A stretch of DNA of 21,664 nucleotides from JACIWB01 sp038818725 (GTDB taxonomy: Archaea > Thermoplasmatota > E2 > UBA202 > JdFR-43), in contig JAWAYL010000017.1 of the NCBI GenBank assembly GCA_038818725.1, positions 1-21,664 of the forward strand, read 5' to 3'. Numbering within the stretch: the first letter of the stretch is position 1; the number at the start of each line of letters is the position of its first letter. Below the pieces are notes generated by a model. The model did not search any database. It had not been told where the DNA came from and saw nothing but the letters and a program-made list of their open reading frames with translations. Made by a program: the position numbers and the translations under genes. Positions 1 to 8,317 of this stretch are shown one piece after another.

Positions 1-792
1 ATTTATCATATAGAGAAAGAAATAGAAGAAATTGAAAGAGATATATCTCTTATTTTTTCTCAGATAGATAATTTAAATTCTGAAATAGAAAAATTATCAT
101 TCGATGAAAAAAGGTATGCAAAAATTGAGGAGGAATATGAAATTATCAGAAATAAAATAAATGAAATAGAGAAGGAATTCATAAGAGTTGAAGGAGAAAT
201 AGAAAATATTAAAAAGGAGATTGAAAGAAATGAAAAAGATATAGCGGAAGAAGAGGAGAAAAGAATAAAAATAAAATCTTTGAGAAAAGAAATTGCAAAT
301 CTTGAAATGCTAGCTGGAGATAGAGAAACTGGTCTGCTAAATGATTTCAAGAAATATTTAATTTCAAAAATAGGTCCAACACTTTCGGTTTTTGCCTCTC
401 AGTTCTTTTCAAAATTTACTCAAGGTAAGTATAAAGAGATTGAAATAGATGAAAATTATAACATTAGCATTTATGATGGGGGTGAAAAATTTGATATAGA
501 TAGATTTTCTGGCGGAGAAAAGGATATTGCAAATCTTTCTTTAAGGCTTGCAATTTCTCAATTAATAAGCCAGAGAAGCGATGTATCTATAAACCTTATT
601 GCTCTTGATGAGATATTTGGCTCCCAAGATAGAGAAAGAAGGAGAAGTATTTTAAATGCACTCGCGGAACTAAAAGATCAATTTTCTCAGATTATTCTTA
701 TAACACATATAGATGAAATAAAAGAAGCGTTAGAAAATGTTATAAGGATATATGAAAATGAAGACGGCTCTTCGAGAGTTGAAATAGAATAA
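1..792 (+). CDS. rad50: Rad50 DNA double-strand break repair ATPase, C-terminal part (5' end outside window)
   Basis: The frame is open from the first base of the window, so the gene is cut at its 5' side; 263 residues are visible. Residues 1 to about 110 are a charged Glu/Lys/Ile-rich coiled coil, the returning arm of an SMC/Rad50 hairpin. The ATPase C-lobe follows: the ABC signature FSGGEKD begins at residue 169, Walker B is INLIALDEIFG with D203-E204, and the switch histidine is H236 in ITHIDE. The archaeal family partners with Mre11 to process DNA double-strand breaks; Mre11, the Walker A half and the zinc hook would lie upstream, outside the window. SbcC is the alternative name, but the archaeal context and the spacing of signature and Walker B favour Rad50. 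The stop codon abuts the stop codon of the convergent hppA with no gap. Confidence 0.9.
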   Translation: MYHIEKEIEEIERDISLIFSQIDNLNSEIEKLSFDEKRYAKIEEEYEIIRNKINEIEKEFIRVEGEIENIKKEIERNEKDIAEEEEKRIKIKSLRKEIANLEMLAGDRETGLLNDFKKYLISKIGPTLSVFASQFFSKFTQGKYKEIEIDENYNISIYDGGEKFDIDRFSGGEKDIANLSLRLAISQLISQRSDVSINLIALDEIFGSQDRERRRSILNALAELKDQFSQIILITHIDEIKEALENVIRIYENEDGSSRVEIE

Positions 793-2877
793 TTAAAATA
801 GAGAAAAATTCGAAATAAGGGCAGCGAAAACTATTGCTACCATACTCATCAATTTTATTAAAATATTTAGTGATGGCCCAGAAGTATCTTTTAAAGGATC
901 TCCAATTGTATCACCAATTACCGCTGACTTGTGCTGCATCGAGCCTTTTCCTCCAAAAGCCCCATCTTCTATGTATTTTTTAGCATTGTCCCATGCTCCG
1001 CCTGCATTTGCCATAAAGATAGCGAGCATAAATCCGCTTAAAAGAGAAGCAATAAGGAGACCAGCAACAGCTTTTGCTCCTAAAACCAAGCCAACAGCAA
1101 TAGGTGCAATTATAGCAAGCAGGGCAGGTAAAATCATTTCTTTCTGCGCCGCCTTTGTTGTTATATCCACGCATTTTCCATAATCTGGCTTTGCATTTTC
1201 ATTGAAAATTTTCTTAAATTGGGCTCTTATTTCTTCAACTATTTTTCCCGCAGCCTTCTGCACTGCATTTATTGTGAGGGAACAAAACAAAAATGGAAGC
1301 ATTGCTCCTATTGTCATGCCAGCTATAATTTTTGGGTCAAGCAAATTCAATTCAAAGCTTCCTTTTATTTCTGAAACTCTATCGTGATAAGCTGCTATTA
1401 ATGCCAAAGCAGTTATTGCTGCTGAACCAATTGCAAATCCTTTTCCTGTTGCTGCGGTTGTATTTCCTAAAGCATCTAAAGCATCAGTTCTTTTTCTTAC
1501 TTCCGGCTTTTGATGGGTAAATTCTGCAATTCCTCCTGCATTATCAGCAACTGGTCCATATGCATCTGATGCTAGAGTTATGCCTAATGTTGAAAGCATT
1601 CCAACCGCTGAAAGCCCAACTCCATATATTCCAACTGCAGGATCTTCCTTTCCTCCTGACAAAAAATAACTTGCAATTGTTGCAATAGCAATTATAATTG
1701 CTGGCAAAAATGTGCTTTTCATTCCTGTAGCCATTCCAGAAAGAATTACAGTCGCAGATCCGGTATTGGAAGATGATGCGATTTCTTTAGTTGGCTTATA
1801 GTTTGCTGAAGTAAAGTATTCTGTATTGAAGCCAATTGCTACACCTGCAATCAGTCCAGCTAGAACTGCAAAATAAATTCTAATGTATCCTAATATAAAA
1901 TAAACTGCAAAAAAAGAGAAAATTGCCACTAAAATTGAGCTTGTTATTATTCCTCTCCTCAAGCTTTTTAATAAAACCGAATAGCTTGCTTCTTCTTTTG
2001 CTCTTACTAAAAATATCCCAAAAATTGAACAAATAACTCCAAGCACTGCCACAATCATTGGAATTGTTACAGCTTGCAAAGCAAGTTTCTTTTCATAAAA
2101 TGCAGCTGTTGCTAAGGCCATTGTTGCAATAATTGAGCCTGCATAAGATTCATATAGGTCAGCCCCCATTCCTGCAACATCCCCAACATTATCTCCAACC
2201 CAGTCAGCAATAACAGCAGGGTTGCGAGGATCATCTTCTGGTATGCCCACCTCAACTTTTCCAACTAAATCTGCACCTACATCTGCAGCTTTTGTATAAA
2301 TTCCTCCTCCAACTCTTGCAAAAAGAGCAACTGAACTCGCCCCCAAACCAAAAGTTATCATTGTACTCGTTATATTTTTTATTGTGTCTTCTAACTCAAG
2401 CCCTTGCATCCCATAATACCATTTCAAAAAATAAAACCATATACTCAAATCAAGGAGAGCAAACCCAACAACAACAAGCCCCATCACAGCCCCGCTCCTA
2501 AAGGCAATTTTTAATCCTCTATCCAAGCTCTTTTTTGCCCCGTTGGCAGTTCTTGCATTACTTTTTGTTGCTATTGTCATTCCAATGTAGCCACACAAAG
2601 CGGAGAAAAATCCTCCTGTAAGGAAGGCAAATGGAACAAAAGGAGTAAGCATTCCTTGCAATGAAAGAATGGCAATTATTACTACCATCACTCCAAAGAA
2701 TAGGGAAATTGTTTTATACTGCCTTTTCAAATATGCTTTTGCTCCTTCCCTGATAGCAAAAGATATGTTTTTCATATCTTCGCTTCCTTCATCTTCTCTT
2801 AAAACCATTATTGCTAAATAAGCTGAAAACGCCAGCGCTAATGCGCTTCCTATTGGCACAAACAAAGTTGCATCCAT
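793..2877 (-). CDS. hppA: Membrane-bound, K+-dependent-type proton/sodium-pumping pyrophosphatase
   Basis: Integral membrane enzyme (694 residues, normal for the family) that couples PPi hydrolysis to outward pumping of H+ or Na+. Many hydrophobic helices span the protein. Substrate-binding loops are intact: DVGADLVGKVE at 199-209, EDDPRNP at 214-220 followed by GDNVGD, the DAYGPVADNAGG loop near 438-449, and a C-terminal GDTIGDPLKDTSGPS segment. The sequence GNTTAATGKG at 471-480 carries Ala where K+-independent enzymes carry Lys, so K+-dependent activity is inferred; the pumped ion cannot be read with confidence. The start is 28 bases after the GPN-GTPase stop. A TATA-like stretch (TTTAAATATAT on the minus strand, about 20-30 bases upstream) suggests its own leaderless promoter. 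By removing PPi it would also support biosynthetic reactions. Confidence 0.96.
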   Translation of the reverse strand: MDATLFVPIGSALALAFSAYLAIMVLREDEGSEDMKNISFAIREGAKAYLKRQYKTISLFFGVMVVIIAILSLQGMLTPFVPFAFLTGGFFSALCGYIGMTIATKSNARTANGAKKSLDRGLKIAFRSGAVMGLVVVGFALLDLSIWFYFLKWYYGMQGLELEDTIKNITSTMITFGLGASSVALFARVGGGIYTKAADVGADLVGKVEVGIPEDDPRNPAVIADWVGDNVGDVAGMGADLYESYAGSIIATMALATAAFYEKKLALQAVTIPMIVAVLGVICSIFGIFLVRAKEEASYSVLLKSLRRGIITSSILVAIFSFFAVYFILGYIRIYFAVLAGLIAGVAIGFNTEYFTSANYKPTKEIASSSNTGSATVILSGMATGMKSTFLPAIIIAIATIASYFLSGGKEDPAVGIYGVGLSAVGMLSTLGITLASDAYGPVADNAGGIAEFTHQKPEVRKRTDALDALGNTTAATGKGFAIGSAAITALALIAAYHDRVSEIKGSFELNLLDPKIIAGMTIGAMLPFLFCSLTINAVQKAAGKIVEEIRAQFKKIFNENAKPDYGKCVDITTKAAQKEMILPALLAIIAPIAVGLVLGAKAVAGLLIASLLSGFMLAIFMANAGGAWDNAKKYIEDGAFGGKGSMQHKSAVIGDTIGDPLKDTSGPSLNILIKLMSMVAIVFAALISNFSLF

Positions 2878-2905
2878 GGAGGAGTATTTGTAAAATATAT
2901 TTAAA

Positions 2906-3670
2906 TTATTTTCTTTCTAAGTCTTCTCCTCCAGCAAAAATATCCTGAATACTTGCATATAAATCTTCCATTCCTTCCCATGTTTCAGATGAAATAGGAA
3001 TTAGAGATGTATGTGCTTCCATATCTCTTATAACTTTCATTATTCCTTCACTCATCTGGGCATATAATGAAGGAGAATAAAACATTAAATCATTTTCTAA
3101 CCTTTCAGGATTCTTGCTCCATTCTTTTATAATTTCAAGTGTTTCTTTTTCAATAATATCTATTTTTGTAAGAATATTTACAAGAGGTAAACCTAGTCGG
3201 AATTGAGTTGTTGCTGAAAGCATTAGCTGAGATATAAGATTTGCTGGAGTTGTAGCAAGAGCTGGGTCTATTAAAAAAGCAAGCGTTGAATGCTCTTTTC
3301 CAAGCTGATCAATTATTATCTTTCCTGAACTTCTAAATACGAATAATTCCATTTGCCCTGGTGTATCAAAAATAACATAATCAGCTCGATATTCAGATAA
3401 TCTTTCCTCGATTTCTTTAACATTTAGAGCAAGCATATCTGCACACAATATCTGTGCCCCATTTGGACCGAGATTATAGTTTTTCATAACTTCTTCCAGA
3501 GAAATCCATTCTCTTATATCAATTTCTGGCGAATAAGGGGTTCTTATTACACCCGGATCAAGATTTACTATTATTGAATCATAGCCCTGTCTGTGGCACC
3601 ATTCATTGAATGCATTTGCTAAAGTGCTTTTGCCGGAGCCTGCGGTACCTACTATGTAAAGATATATCAT
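2906..3670 (-). CDS. GPN-loop GTPase
   Basis: Small P-loop GTPase of the GPN family (254 residues), homologous to archaeal PAB0955 and eukaryotic Gpn1-3, which form dimers; the eukaryotic members act in RNA polymerase II assembly. Visible motifs are the P-loop GTAGSGKST (8-16), the family-defining Gly-Pro-Asn at 68-70 (LGPNGA), G3 in FDTPGQMELF (101-110) and G4 in TKID (168-171). The ATG follows the purD stop directly (TAGATG), so it is very probably translated from the purD transcript. The archaeal role is not settled in the family. There is no sign of truncation. Confidence 0.93.
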   Translation of the reverse strand: MIYLYIVGTAGSGKSTLANAFNEWCHRQGYDSIIVNLDPGVIRTPYSPEIDIREWISLEEVMKNYNLGPNGAQILCADMLALNVKEIEERLSEYRADYVIFDTPGQMELFVFRSSGKIIIDQLGKEHSTLAFLIDPALATTPANLISQLMLSATTQFRLGLPLVNILTKIDIIEKETLEIIKEWSKNPERLENDLMFYSPSLYAQMSEGIMKVIRDMEAHTSLIPISSETWEGMEDLYASIQDIFAGGEDLERK

Positions 3671-4996
3671 CTAACCACGCCACATTTTAATGCTCATTAT
3701 CTTTTTCTCAATAGTTTCTTTTTTACCTATATCATGTCTTATAAATATATCGCCTTTTACATATTTAAGACACTTTTCACATACCTCTTCCGCTTCATAA
3801 ATCTCATTTGCTATCCCAAGAATTGCAAGAGAGCGGGATTTTGTTGTATATATTTTTCCATTCTCTTCATTAACAGATGCGTAAAAAATTTTCCCTCCTT
3901 CTTCTTCTATTCTCTTTTCATCTACAAATATTTCCCTATTTTCAACGGGCACATAGCCATATCCGCATGGCACAACATATTTACAAACAGTGCTTTTTTC
4001 ATCGAAACTAATCATTTTACTTCTTAAATTTCCTTCAGCCATTCCATAGCATATCTCGGCAAAATCTGTTTTCAAGATGGATAGCACATTCATTGCTTCT
4101 GGGTCGCCAAATCTTGCATTTATTTCAATAACCTTTACACCTTGCGGGGTTAGCATAAATTGTCCGTATATGACGCCTCTATATTCTCTTCTTTCTTTTT
4201 TTAACGCCTCAATTATTTTTTGCAGAATTATGCAAGCTTCTTCATATTCATCTTTTTCAATAAAAGGTAATAAAAAATCTTTTGATGAAATTGAGCCCAT
4301 TCCTCCTGTATTTGGTCCTTCATCGTTCGGCAGGAGTCTTTTATAATCCTGCACAAGAGGCATCGGAAAAATATTTTTGCCGTCACAAAAAGCTTGCAGT
4401 GTAAATTCTTCTCCTACCATTCTCTCCTCTATTAAAACCCTGCTTTTCCCACCTATCTTTTTAGATATAACTTCCTTTACATATTCAGTTGCTTCTCTCA
4501 CGCTATTAAAATGGGAACCATAAACTTTTACACCTTTTCCTCCAGTAAGACCAACAGGTTTTACAGCAACATTTCCTTGCAGCTCATTTATAAATTCCTC
4601 AGCAGAGCTTGCGTCTGAAAATGCTCCGAATCTGATACTTCCTTTTATTCTATATTTTTTCATCAATTTTCTCATAAATTCCTTATCTGTTTCTATTTCC
4701 GCGGCTTGTTGTGAAGGGGATGCAACCGCAATTCCATTTTTCATAAGCAGATTTGTGACACCCGCCTGGAGAGGCGCCTCGGGCCCCACTATTGCAAGCT
4801 CTATATTTTTTGAAATTGCATAGGAAGCAACTTTTTCCGCATCGCATTCATCATGAAGAAAATAATCTTTTGCAATTCTTTTTATTCCAGGATTTGAATT
4901 TTTCATAAAAGAATATATTTCTGTTCCACTTTTCTTTAAAGCTAAGCAAATAGCATGCTCTCTTGCTCCTCCACCAACTACTAAAACCTTCATCAT
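3671..4996 (-). CDS. purD: Phosphoribosylamine-glycine ligase (GAR synthetase)
   Basis: ATP-grasp enzyme of de novo purine synthesis (441 residues) that joins glycine to 5-phosphoribosylamine using ATP. The N-terminal domain opens with VLVVGGGAREHA. The ATP-grasp core has AVKPVGLTGGKGVKVYG, GPNTGGMGSIS and the metal-binding segment EINARFGDPE. A C-terminal biotin-carboxylase-like domain closes the protein. The protein begins Met-Met; the second Met (4991-4993) is an equally good start because family members usually begin MKVLVVG. Downstream is the GPN GTPase with zero spacing, and hycI lies 30 bases upstream. A TATA-like run at 5013-5022 on the minus strand may give it its own promoter. No other pur gene is in the window. 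Confidence 0.96.
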   Translation of the reverse strand: MMKVLVVGGGAREHAICLALKKSGTEIYSFMKNSNPGIKRIAKDYFLHDECDAEKVASYAISKNIELAIVGPEAPLQAGVTNLLMKNGIAVASPSQQAAEIETDKEFMRKLMKKYRIKGSIRFGAFSDASSAEEFINELQGNVAVKPVGLTGGKGVKVYGSHFNSVREATEYVKEVISKKIGGKSRVLIEERMVGEEFTLQAFCDGKNIFPMPLVQDYKRLLPNDEGPNTGGMGSISSKDFLLPFIEKDEYEEACIILQKIIEALKKERREYRGVIYGQFMLTPQGVKVIEINARFGDPEAMNVLSILKTDFAEICYGMAEGNLRSKMISFDEKSTVCKYVVPCGYGYVPVENREIFVDEKRIEEEGGKIFYASVNEENGKIYTTKSRSLAILGIANEIYEAEEVCEKCLKYVKGDIFIRHDIGKKETIEKKIMSIKMWRG

Positions 4997-5026
4997 AATG
5001 TATAAATTATAGAATATAAAATTTTT

Positions 5027-5461
5027 TTATAACTCTTCAATTTCTTCTATTCTTCCTTCTTTAATGATTTTTATAAGTTTATTTGCAGCGCTTTTAACCT
5101 CCTTACTTATCTTTCCATACATTGTTTTCGGTTGAACTCCTATTATTATTACTTCAGCTGATGTTTCTTTCTGTAAATTGGAGATAAAAATTGAAAGAGG
5201 AAGCGAATGCGTTGAAAAAGTTGCTTTTCCTATTTTTTCCTTTCTAATTCTTCTTATCTCTCCCCATTTAAGACCCATATCTGCTGCATCCACCATAACA
5301 ATTTTCTTTGGCTTGCTTCTTATTATTTCGCCATAAAAATTCTCTGGAACAGTTGCGCAATTTATTGCTTTCCATTCATTGCTTTTTATTTTTTTTGCGA
5401 CATATATGCCAACGCCGTCGTCGCCATTCATTTCATTTCCTATACCAAGCAGTATATTCAT
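5027..5461 (-). CDS. hycI: HycI-type [NiFe] hydrogenase maturation endopeptidase
   Basis: Peptidase family M52 (144 residues from the chosen start). Family members trim the C-terminus of a [NiFe]-hydrogenase large subunit after nickel insertion. The protein follows E. coli HycI closely in motif order: GIGNEMNGDDGVG (6-18), VPEN (38-41), VDAADMGLKWGEIR (57-70), STHSLPLS (83-90) and IIIGVQP. The presumed nickel-sensing ligands are D14/D15, D58/D61 and H85. The open frame extends 21 bases further upstream, but those codons lie against the shared TATA element and family members begin MxxLLGIGN, so ATG 5461 is preferred. No hydrogenase structural gene is in the window, so the substrate is unknown. 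It may be co-transcribed with purD, 30 bases downstream. Confidence 0.87.
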   Translation of the reverse strand: MNILLGIGNEMNGDDGVGIYVAKKIKSNEWKAINCATVPENFYGEIIRSKPKKIVMVDAADMGLKWGEIRRIRKEKIGKATFSTHSLPLSIFISNLQKETSAEVIIIGVQPKTMYGKISKEVKSAANKLIKIIKEGRIEEIEEL

Positions 5462-5481
5462 TAATAGTAAAGAAAAAAACA

Positions 5482-5500
5482 TTTATAAATTTATAATATA
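5482..5500. promoter_or_regulatory. Bidirectional TATA element between hycI and the creatininase gene
   Basis: The 44-base gap between the two divergent starts contains a perfect 14-base palindrome, TTATAAATTTATAA at 5483-5496, continued by TAATATA. It reads as a TATA box in both directions. Its centre is about 28 bases upstream of the hycI ATG and about 16 upstream of the ATG at 5506. Leaderless initiation fits hycI well. For the plus-strand gene the spacing is a little short. Confidence 0.5.
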
Positions 5501-5505
5501 AGGTT

Positions 5506-6270
5506 ATGAAAATAGAAGAAATGAGTTGGAAAGAAATAGATAAGATAAGCAGAGATGCTATTATTTTTATCTCAATAAGCCCTCTTGAAGCCCATGGCCC
5601 CCATTTGCCAGTTGCAACAGATTTATTTATTTCAAAAAAAATTGAAGAAGCAGTAATGGAAGAAATGAAGAAAAGAGGCATAGAATTTTTTTCTTTGCCA
5701 TCCTTACCATTAGGAGTATGTAGATATGCAGAAAATTTTCCTGGAACAATAAATATTCACTGGAAAAATTTATATAAAATATTATTAGATATTTTTTTAT
5801 CTTTTTCAAAACATAATTTCAGATATTTTTTAATTTTTAACTTTCATATGGATGTCTTTCATATAAAGGGGATACATAAAGCTATTAAAAAAGCAAGAAA
5901 AATGGGTATAATTGCATGTGAGCCAATTTCAACTGCATATTTTAGCGGAAAATTATTTGAAGAGAATGAATATGAAATTCATGCTGATAAGAAAGAAACT
6001 TCTCTGGCATTATATTTATTTCCAGAATTAGTAAAGGATTATAAGATAGAGGATATAAAAATAAAAATGCATTTCTTAGATTTTTTTAAAACATTTGAAG
6101 AAATTGGAGCGAAAAATGCTTATATTGGTTCACCATCCCTTGCAAGCAAAGAATATGGGGAGAATCTTTTTAAAAAAATAGTCGATTTATGCATAAATTC
6201 TGCATTGCTTTTAAAGCAAGGAAAAAGTGCTGATTTGCCAAAAAAATTAAAAATATTGCTGAGAATATAG
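5506..6270 (+). CDS. Creatininase-family metallohydrolase (amidohydrolase; possibly FAPy deformylase-like)
   Basis: Predicted cytosolic binuclear-metal hydrolase of 254 residues, the usual length of the creatininase fold. The hallmark SPLEAHGPHLPVATD spans 25-39, and FPGTI is at 78-82. The metal ligands of Pseudomonas creatininase (E34, H36, D45, H120, E122) correspond by spacing to E28, H30, D39, H114 and D116, so the usual NGHxxN block is FNFHMD here. HADKKETS at 159-166 matches the family HAxxxETS motif. Archaeal members include ArfB, which deformylates the pyrimidine intermediate of riboflavin and F420 synthesis, and others act on creatinine or in mycofactocin maturation; the substrate cannot be read here. 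The gene is 3 bases from the next, so they are probably co-transcribed. Confidence 0.8.
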   Translation: MKIEEMSWKEIDKISRDAIIFISISPLEAHGPHLPVATDLFISKKIEEAVMEEMKKRGIEFFSLPSLPLGVCRYAENFPGTINIHWKNLYKILLDIFLSFSKHNFRYFLIFNFHMDVFHIKGIHKAIKKARKMGIIACEPISTAYFSGKLFEENEYEIHADKKETSLALYLFPELVKDYKIEDIKIKMHFLDFFKTFEEIGAKNAYIGSPSLASKEYGENLFKKIVDLCINSALLLKQGKSADLPKKLKILLRI

Positions 6271-6273
6271 CTC

Positions 6274-7152
6274 ATGTTTGATAAATTCAAGGAAAATGGG
6301 GTAGAGATAAGAAAGGATGATGTATGGGGGAGAAATTGCAGAATAATGAACAGAGCAGGACTTGAAATATCGAAACAGGAAGATTTTAAAGAATTAATAG
6401 AAAAAGATTGTATTTTTTGTTCTAAAGATAAGCTTGCAAAATTTGATTTTGGATTTATGGAAAACTCTTACTCTTTTCTCTTTCCAAATATAAACCCTTA
6501 TTCAAAGTATAGCGGGGTATGTGCTTTCAAAAAGCATTATATTAAGCTAGAAGAATTTTCTACTGAGTTGCTTGAGAGCAATTTTATCCTCTGTTCAGAA
6601 TACATCAAAAAATTTTATGATGGCAAGGCAAGATATGCTTCCATTAATTGGAACTATCTCATGCCCGCGGGCGCTAGCATCCTCCATCCGCACACACAGA
6701 TAATTTTGAGTGAACATCCAACAACTTATATGGAAAAGATAATAAAAAATAAGGAGAAATTTTTTTTATATATTGAGGAAGAAATTAAAAGGGAAAGATT
6801 TATTGGAGAAATAAACAGCTTTTATTTGTTTGTTCCATTTGCTCCCTTTGGTTTTAATGAAGTTTTTGGATTTTCCAGAGAAGATTTTAAAATCGCAATC
6901 AGAAAAATTGCTGGAGTTATAAATAAAATTTTATCTTATTATTCAAGTATAAAAAGAAATAGTTTTAATCTCGCAATTTTTATTGATATGGAGAAAGAAT
7001 TTCCTTTTCATTTTAGAATATTAACAAGACAGAACATGGTTAAATACTATAGAAATGACACAATGTTTTTTGAAAGGCTTCATATGGAAACAATTCTTGA
7101 AAAGATGCCCGAAGAAATAAGTAAAGAAATAAAGAATTTTATTTTGAAATAA
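6274..7152 (+). CDS. GalT-like (HIT superfamily) nucleotidylyltransferase
   Basis: A 292-residue member of the galactose-1-phosphate uridylyltransferase group, shorter than classical GalT (about 330-350). The active-site motif is NWNYLMPAGASILHPHTQI at 125-143, in which HPHTQ replaces the classical HPHGQ; the second histidine is the nucleotidylated residue in the family. A CxxC at 46-49 (CIFC) matches a zinc ligand pair, and NPYSKYSG at 74-81 resembles the family Asn-Pro-Tyr segment. Family members transfer a nucleotidyl group between a sugar phosphate and NDP-sugar; some use ADP-glucose or phosphate instead. No Leloir-pathway neighbour is present, so UDP-galactose specificity is not claimed. 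Its last 14 bases overlap the end of the convergent Orc1/Cdc6-family gene. Confidence 0.82.
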   Translation: MFDKFKENGVEIRKDDVWGRNCRIMNRAGLEISKQEDFKELIEKDCIFCSKDKLAKFDFGFMENSYSFLFPNINPYSKYSGVCAFKKHYIKLEEFSTELLESNFILCSEYIKKFYDGKARYASINWNYLMPAGASILHPHTQIILSEHPTTYMEKIIKNKEKFFLYIEEEIKRERFIGEINSFYLFVPFAPFGFNEVFGFSREDFKIAIRKIAGVINKILSYYSSIKRNSFNLAIFIDMEKEFPFHFRILTRQNMVKYYRNDTMFFERLHMETILEKMPEEISKEIKNFILK

Positions 7153-8149
7153 TCTTTTCAATTTCTTTAATTAGCAAATTGGCTGGAAAATTAAGAATTG
7201 TATATCCATATTTGCCTTCATTTATTAAATCTATCCCTAATAGCTTTTTGAATATTTTTTCAAATTTTTTTTCATTTATCTCTGCCCCATATTCTTCACT
7301 CCTTACAATAAATCTTTCCTTTATTTCTTCATAGCTAGCATAGGCTTTATTCATGCAAGCACTTGCAACACTTAATAGCAATAAAAGTTCTTCTTTTTCC
7401 ATTTCATTTAAATCAAAAAAGATCTCTTCCCTATTTGCTTCCCTTACATCTTCCGCTTCAATTTTTTTATGCATTTTTGCATCCGCTATAAGAGAAGAAT
7501 TCAAAAGAAGTAATATACCAGTTCTTGCATGCCCTGGTGAGCGAATTGCGATTTCTGCTATTAAAGATATTATCTCATCATCATAGCAATTGCTGTTTAA
7601 ACTCTCAATTGCTCTCGAATATAATATTTCTTTCATCTGCTCCCATGAATATGGTTTTAGTTCAACAACAGAATTTTGAGCAAAAGTACTCCAAGTAGCT
7701 TCATCAAGCATCTGCTTTAAAATTACATAACTTCTTGTTATTGCTATATAGTCTATTCTTTTTCCTAACTCCCTCTGCCTTGAAAGAGTATATGTAAAAT
7801 GTTTTAACTCATTTAAATCCATACCATCTATTTCATCAATTATTATTCTTTTACCATCTATTTCATTCCATAACTTTTGAGTTGGTAATCCAGAAGGATT
7901 AAATCTTGGCTTTATCTGCTTTAAAATTTCTTCTAAAACTCTATGCTCTGTTCTGTTGATATAGCAATTTACATATGCATCTCCTCCAATATAGCGAGCA
8001 ATCATTGTTTTTCCAGTGCCAACCCCTCCACTTATTAAAACTTTTCCGCCTTTAATCAGATTTTTTATCCTTTTTATTTCCTCCTCCCTGCAAAGAATCT
8101 TACTTGGTATGTAAGAAGGGTCAAGTTTTTTCTCATCCTTTAAAATCAT
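7139..8149 (-). CDS. Orc1/Cdc6-family AAA+ ATPase (replication initiator-like)
   Basis: AAA+ ATPase of 336 residues from the chosen start. It begins with LDPSYIPSKILCREEEI, the Orc1/Cdc6 pattern (D-x-Y-xP ... RExE). Walker A is GGVGTGKT (41-48), Walker B is IIIDEID (102-108), sensor 1 lies in IAITRS (135-140), and sensor 2 is SPGHARTGILLL with R209. The C-terminal 90 residues fit a winged-helix domain. Family proteins bind origin repeats and load the MCM helicase. It is somewhat shorter and more divergent than canonical initiators, so a paralogue or other ORC-like ATPase is possible. The frame extends to 8197, but the ATG at 8149 has a TATA-like run about 20-28 bases upstream while the 8197 start does not, and the extra 16 residues precede the conserved region. 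Confidence 0.82.
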   Translation of the reverse strand: MILKDEKKLDPSYIPSKILCREEEIKRIKNLIKGGKVLISGGVGTGKTMIARYIGGDAYVNCYINRTEHRVLEEILKQIKPRFNPSGLPTQKLWNEIDGKRIIIDEIDGMDLNELKHFTYTLSRQRELGKRIDYIAITRSYVILKQMLDEATWSTFAQNSVVELKPYSWEQMKEILYSRAIESLNSNCYDDEIISLIAEIAIRSPGHARTGILLLLNSSLIADAKMHKKIEAEDVREANREEIFFDLNEMEKEELLLLLSVASACMNKAYASYEEIKERFIVRSEEYGAEINEKKFEKIFKKLLGIDLINEGKYGYTILNFPANLLIKEIEKIISK

Positions 8150-8283
8150 AATAAAATAAACTTTTTTATTTAATAATGTTTGGGAATTTTTATGCATGTA
8201 GAAAACAGCTCTTATGGAAAATACGAGGGATAAGATAAAATTTGAGTAATTTGTTGTTCATAATATTGTTGCAACAGATTCCA

Positions 8284-8298
8284 AGAAAAAATTTTTCT
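8284..8298. repeat. A/T palindrome upstream of the Orc1/Cdc6-family gene
   Basis: The 15 bases AGAAAAAATTTTTCT form 7-base arms around a central A. The element lies in the non-coding stretch behind the Orc1/Cdc6-family gene. Its role is unknown, and simple sequence chance is possible given the A+T content. Confidence 0.35.
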
Positions 8299-8317
8299 GC
8301 CTCCTTCTACAATCTTC

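Noticed and set aside
929..2501. Several open frames on the plus strand opposite hppA, and similar ones opposite purD, thrS and arcS
   Set aside because: They are antisense shadows of well-supported genes, with low-complexity Phe/Leu/Ser content and no motifs.
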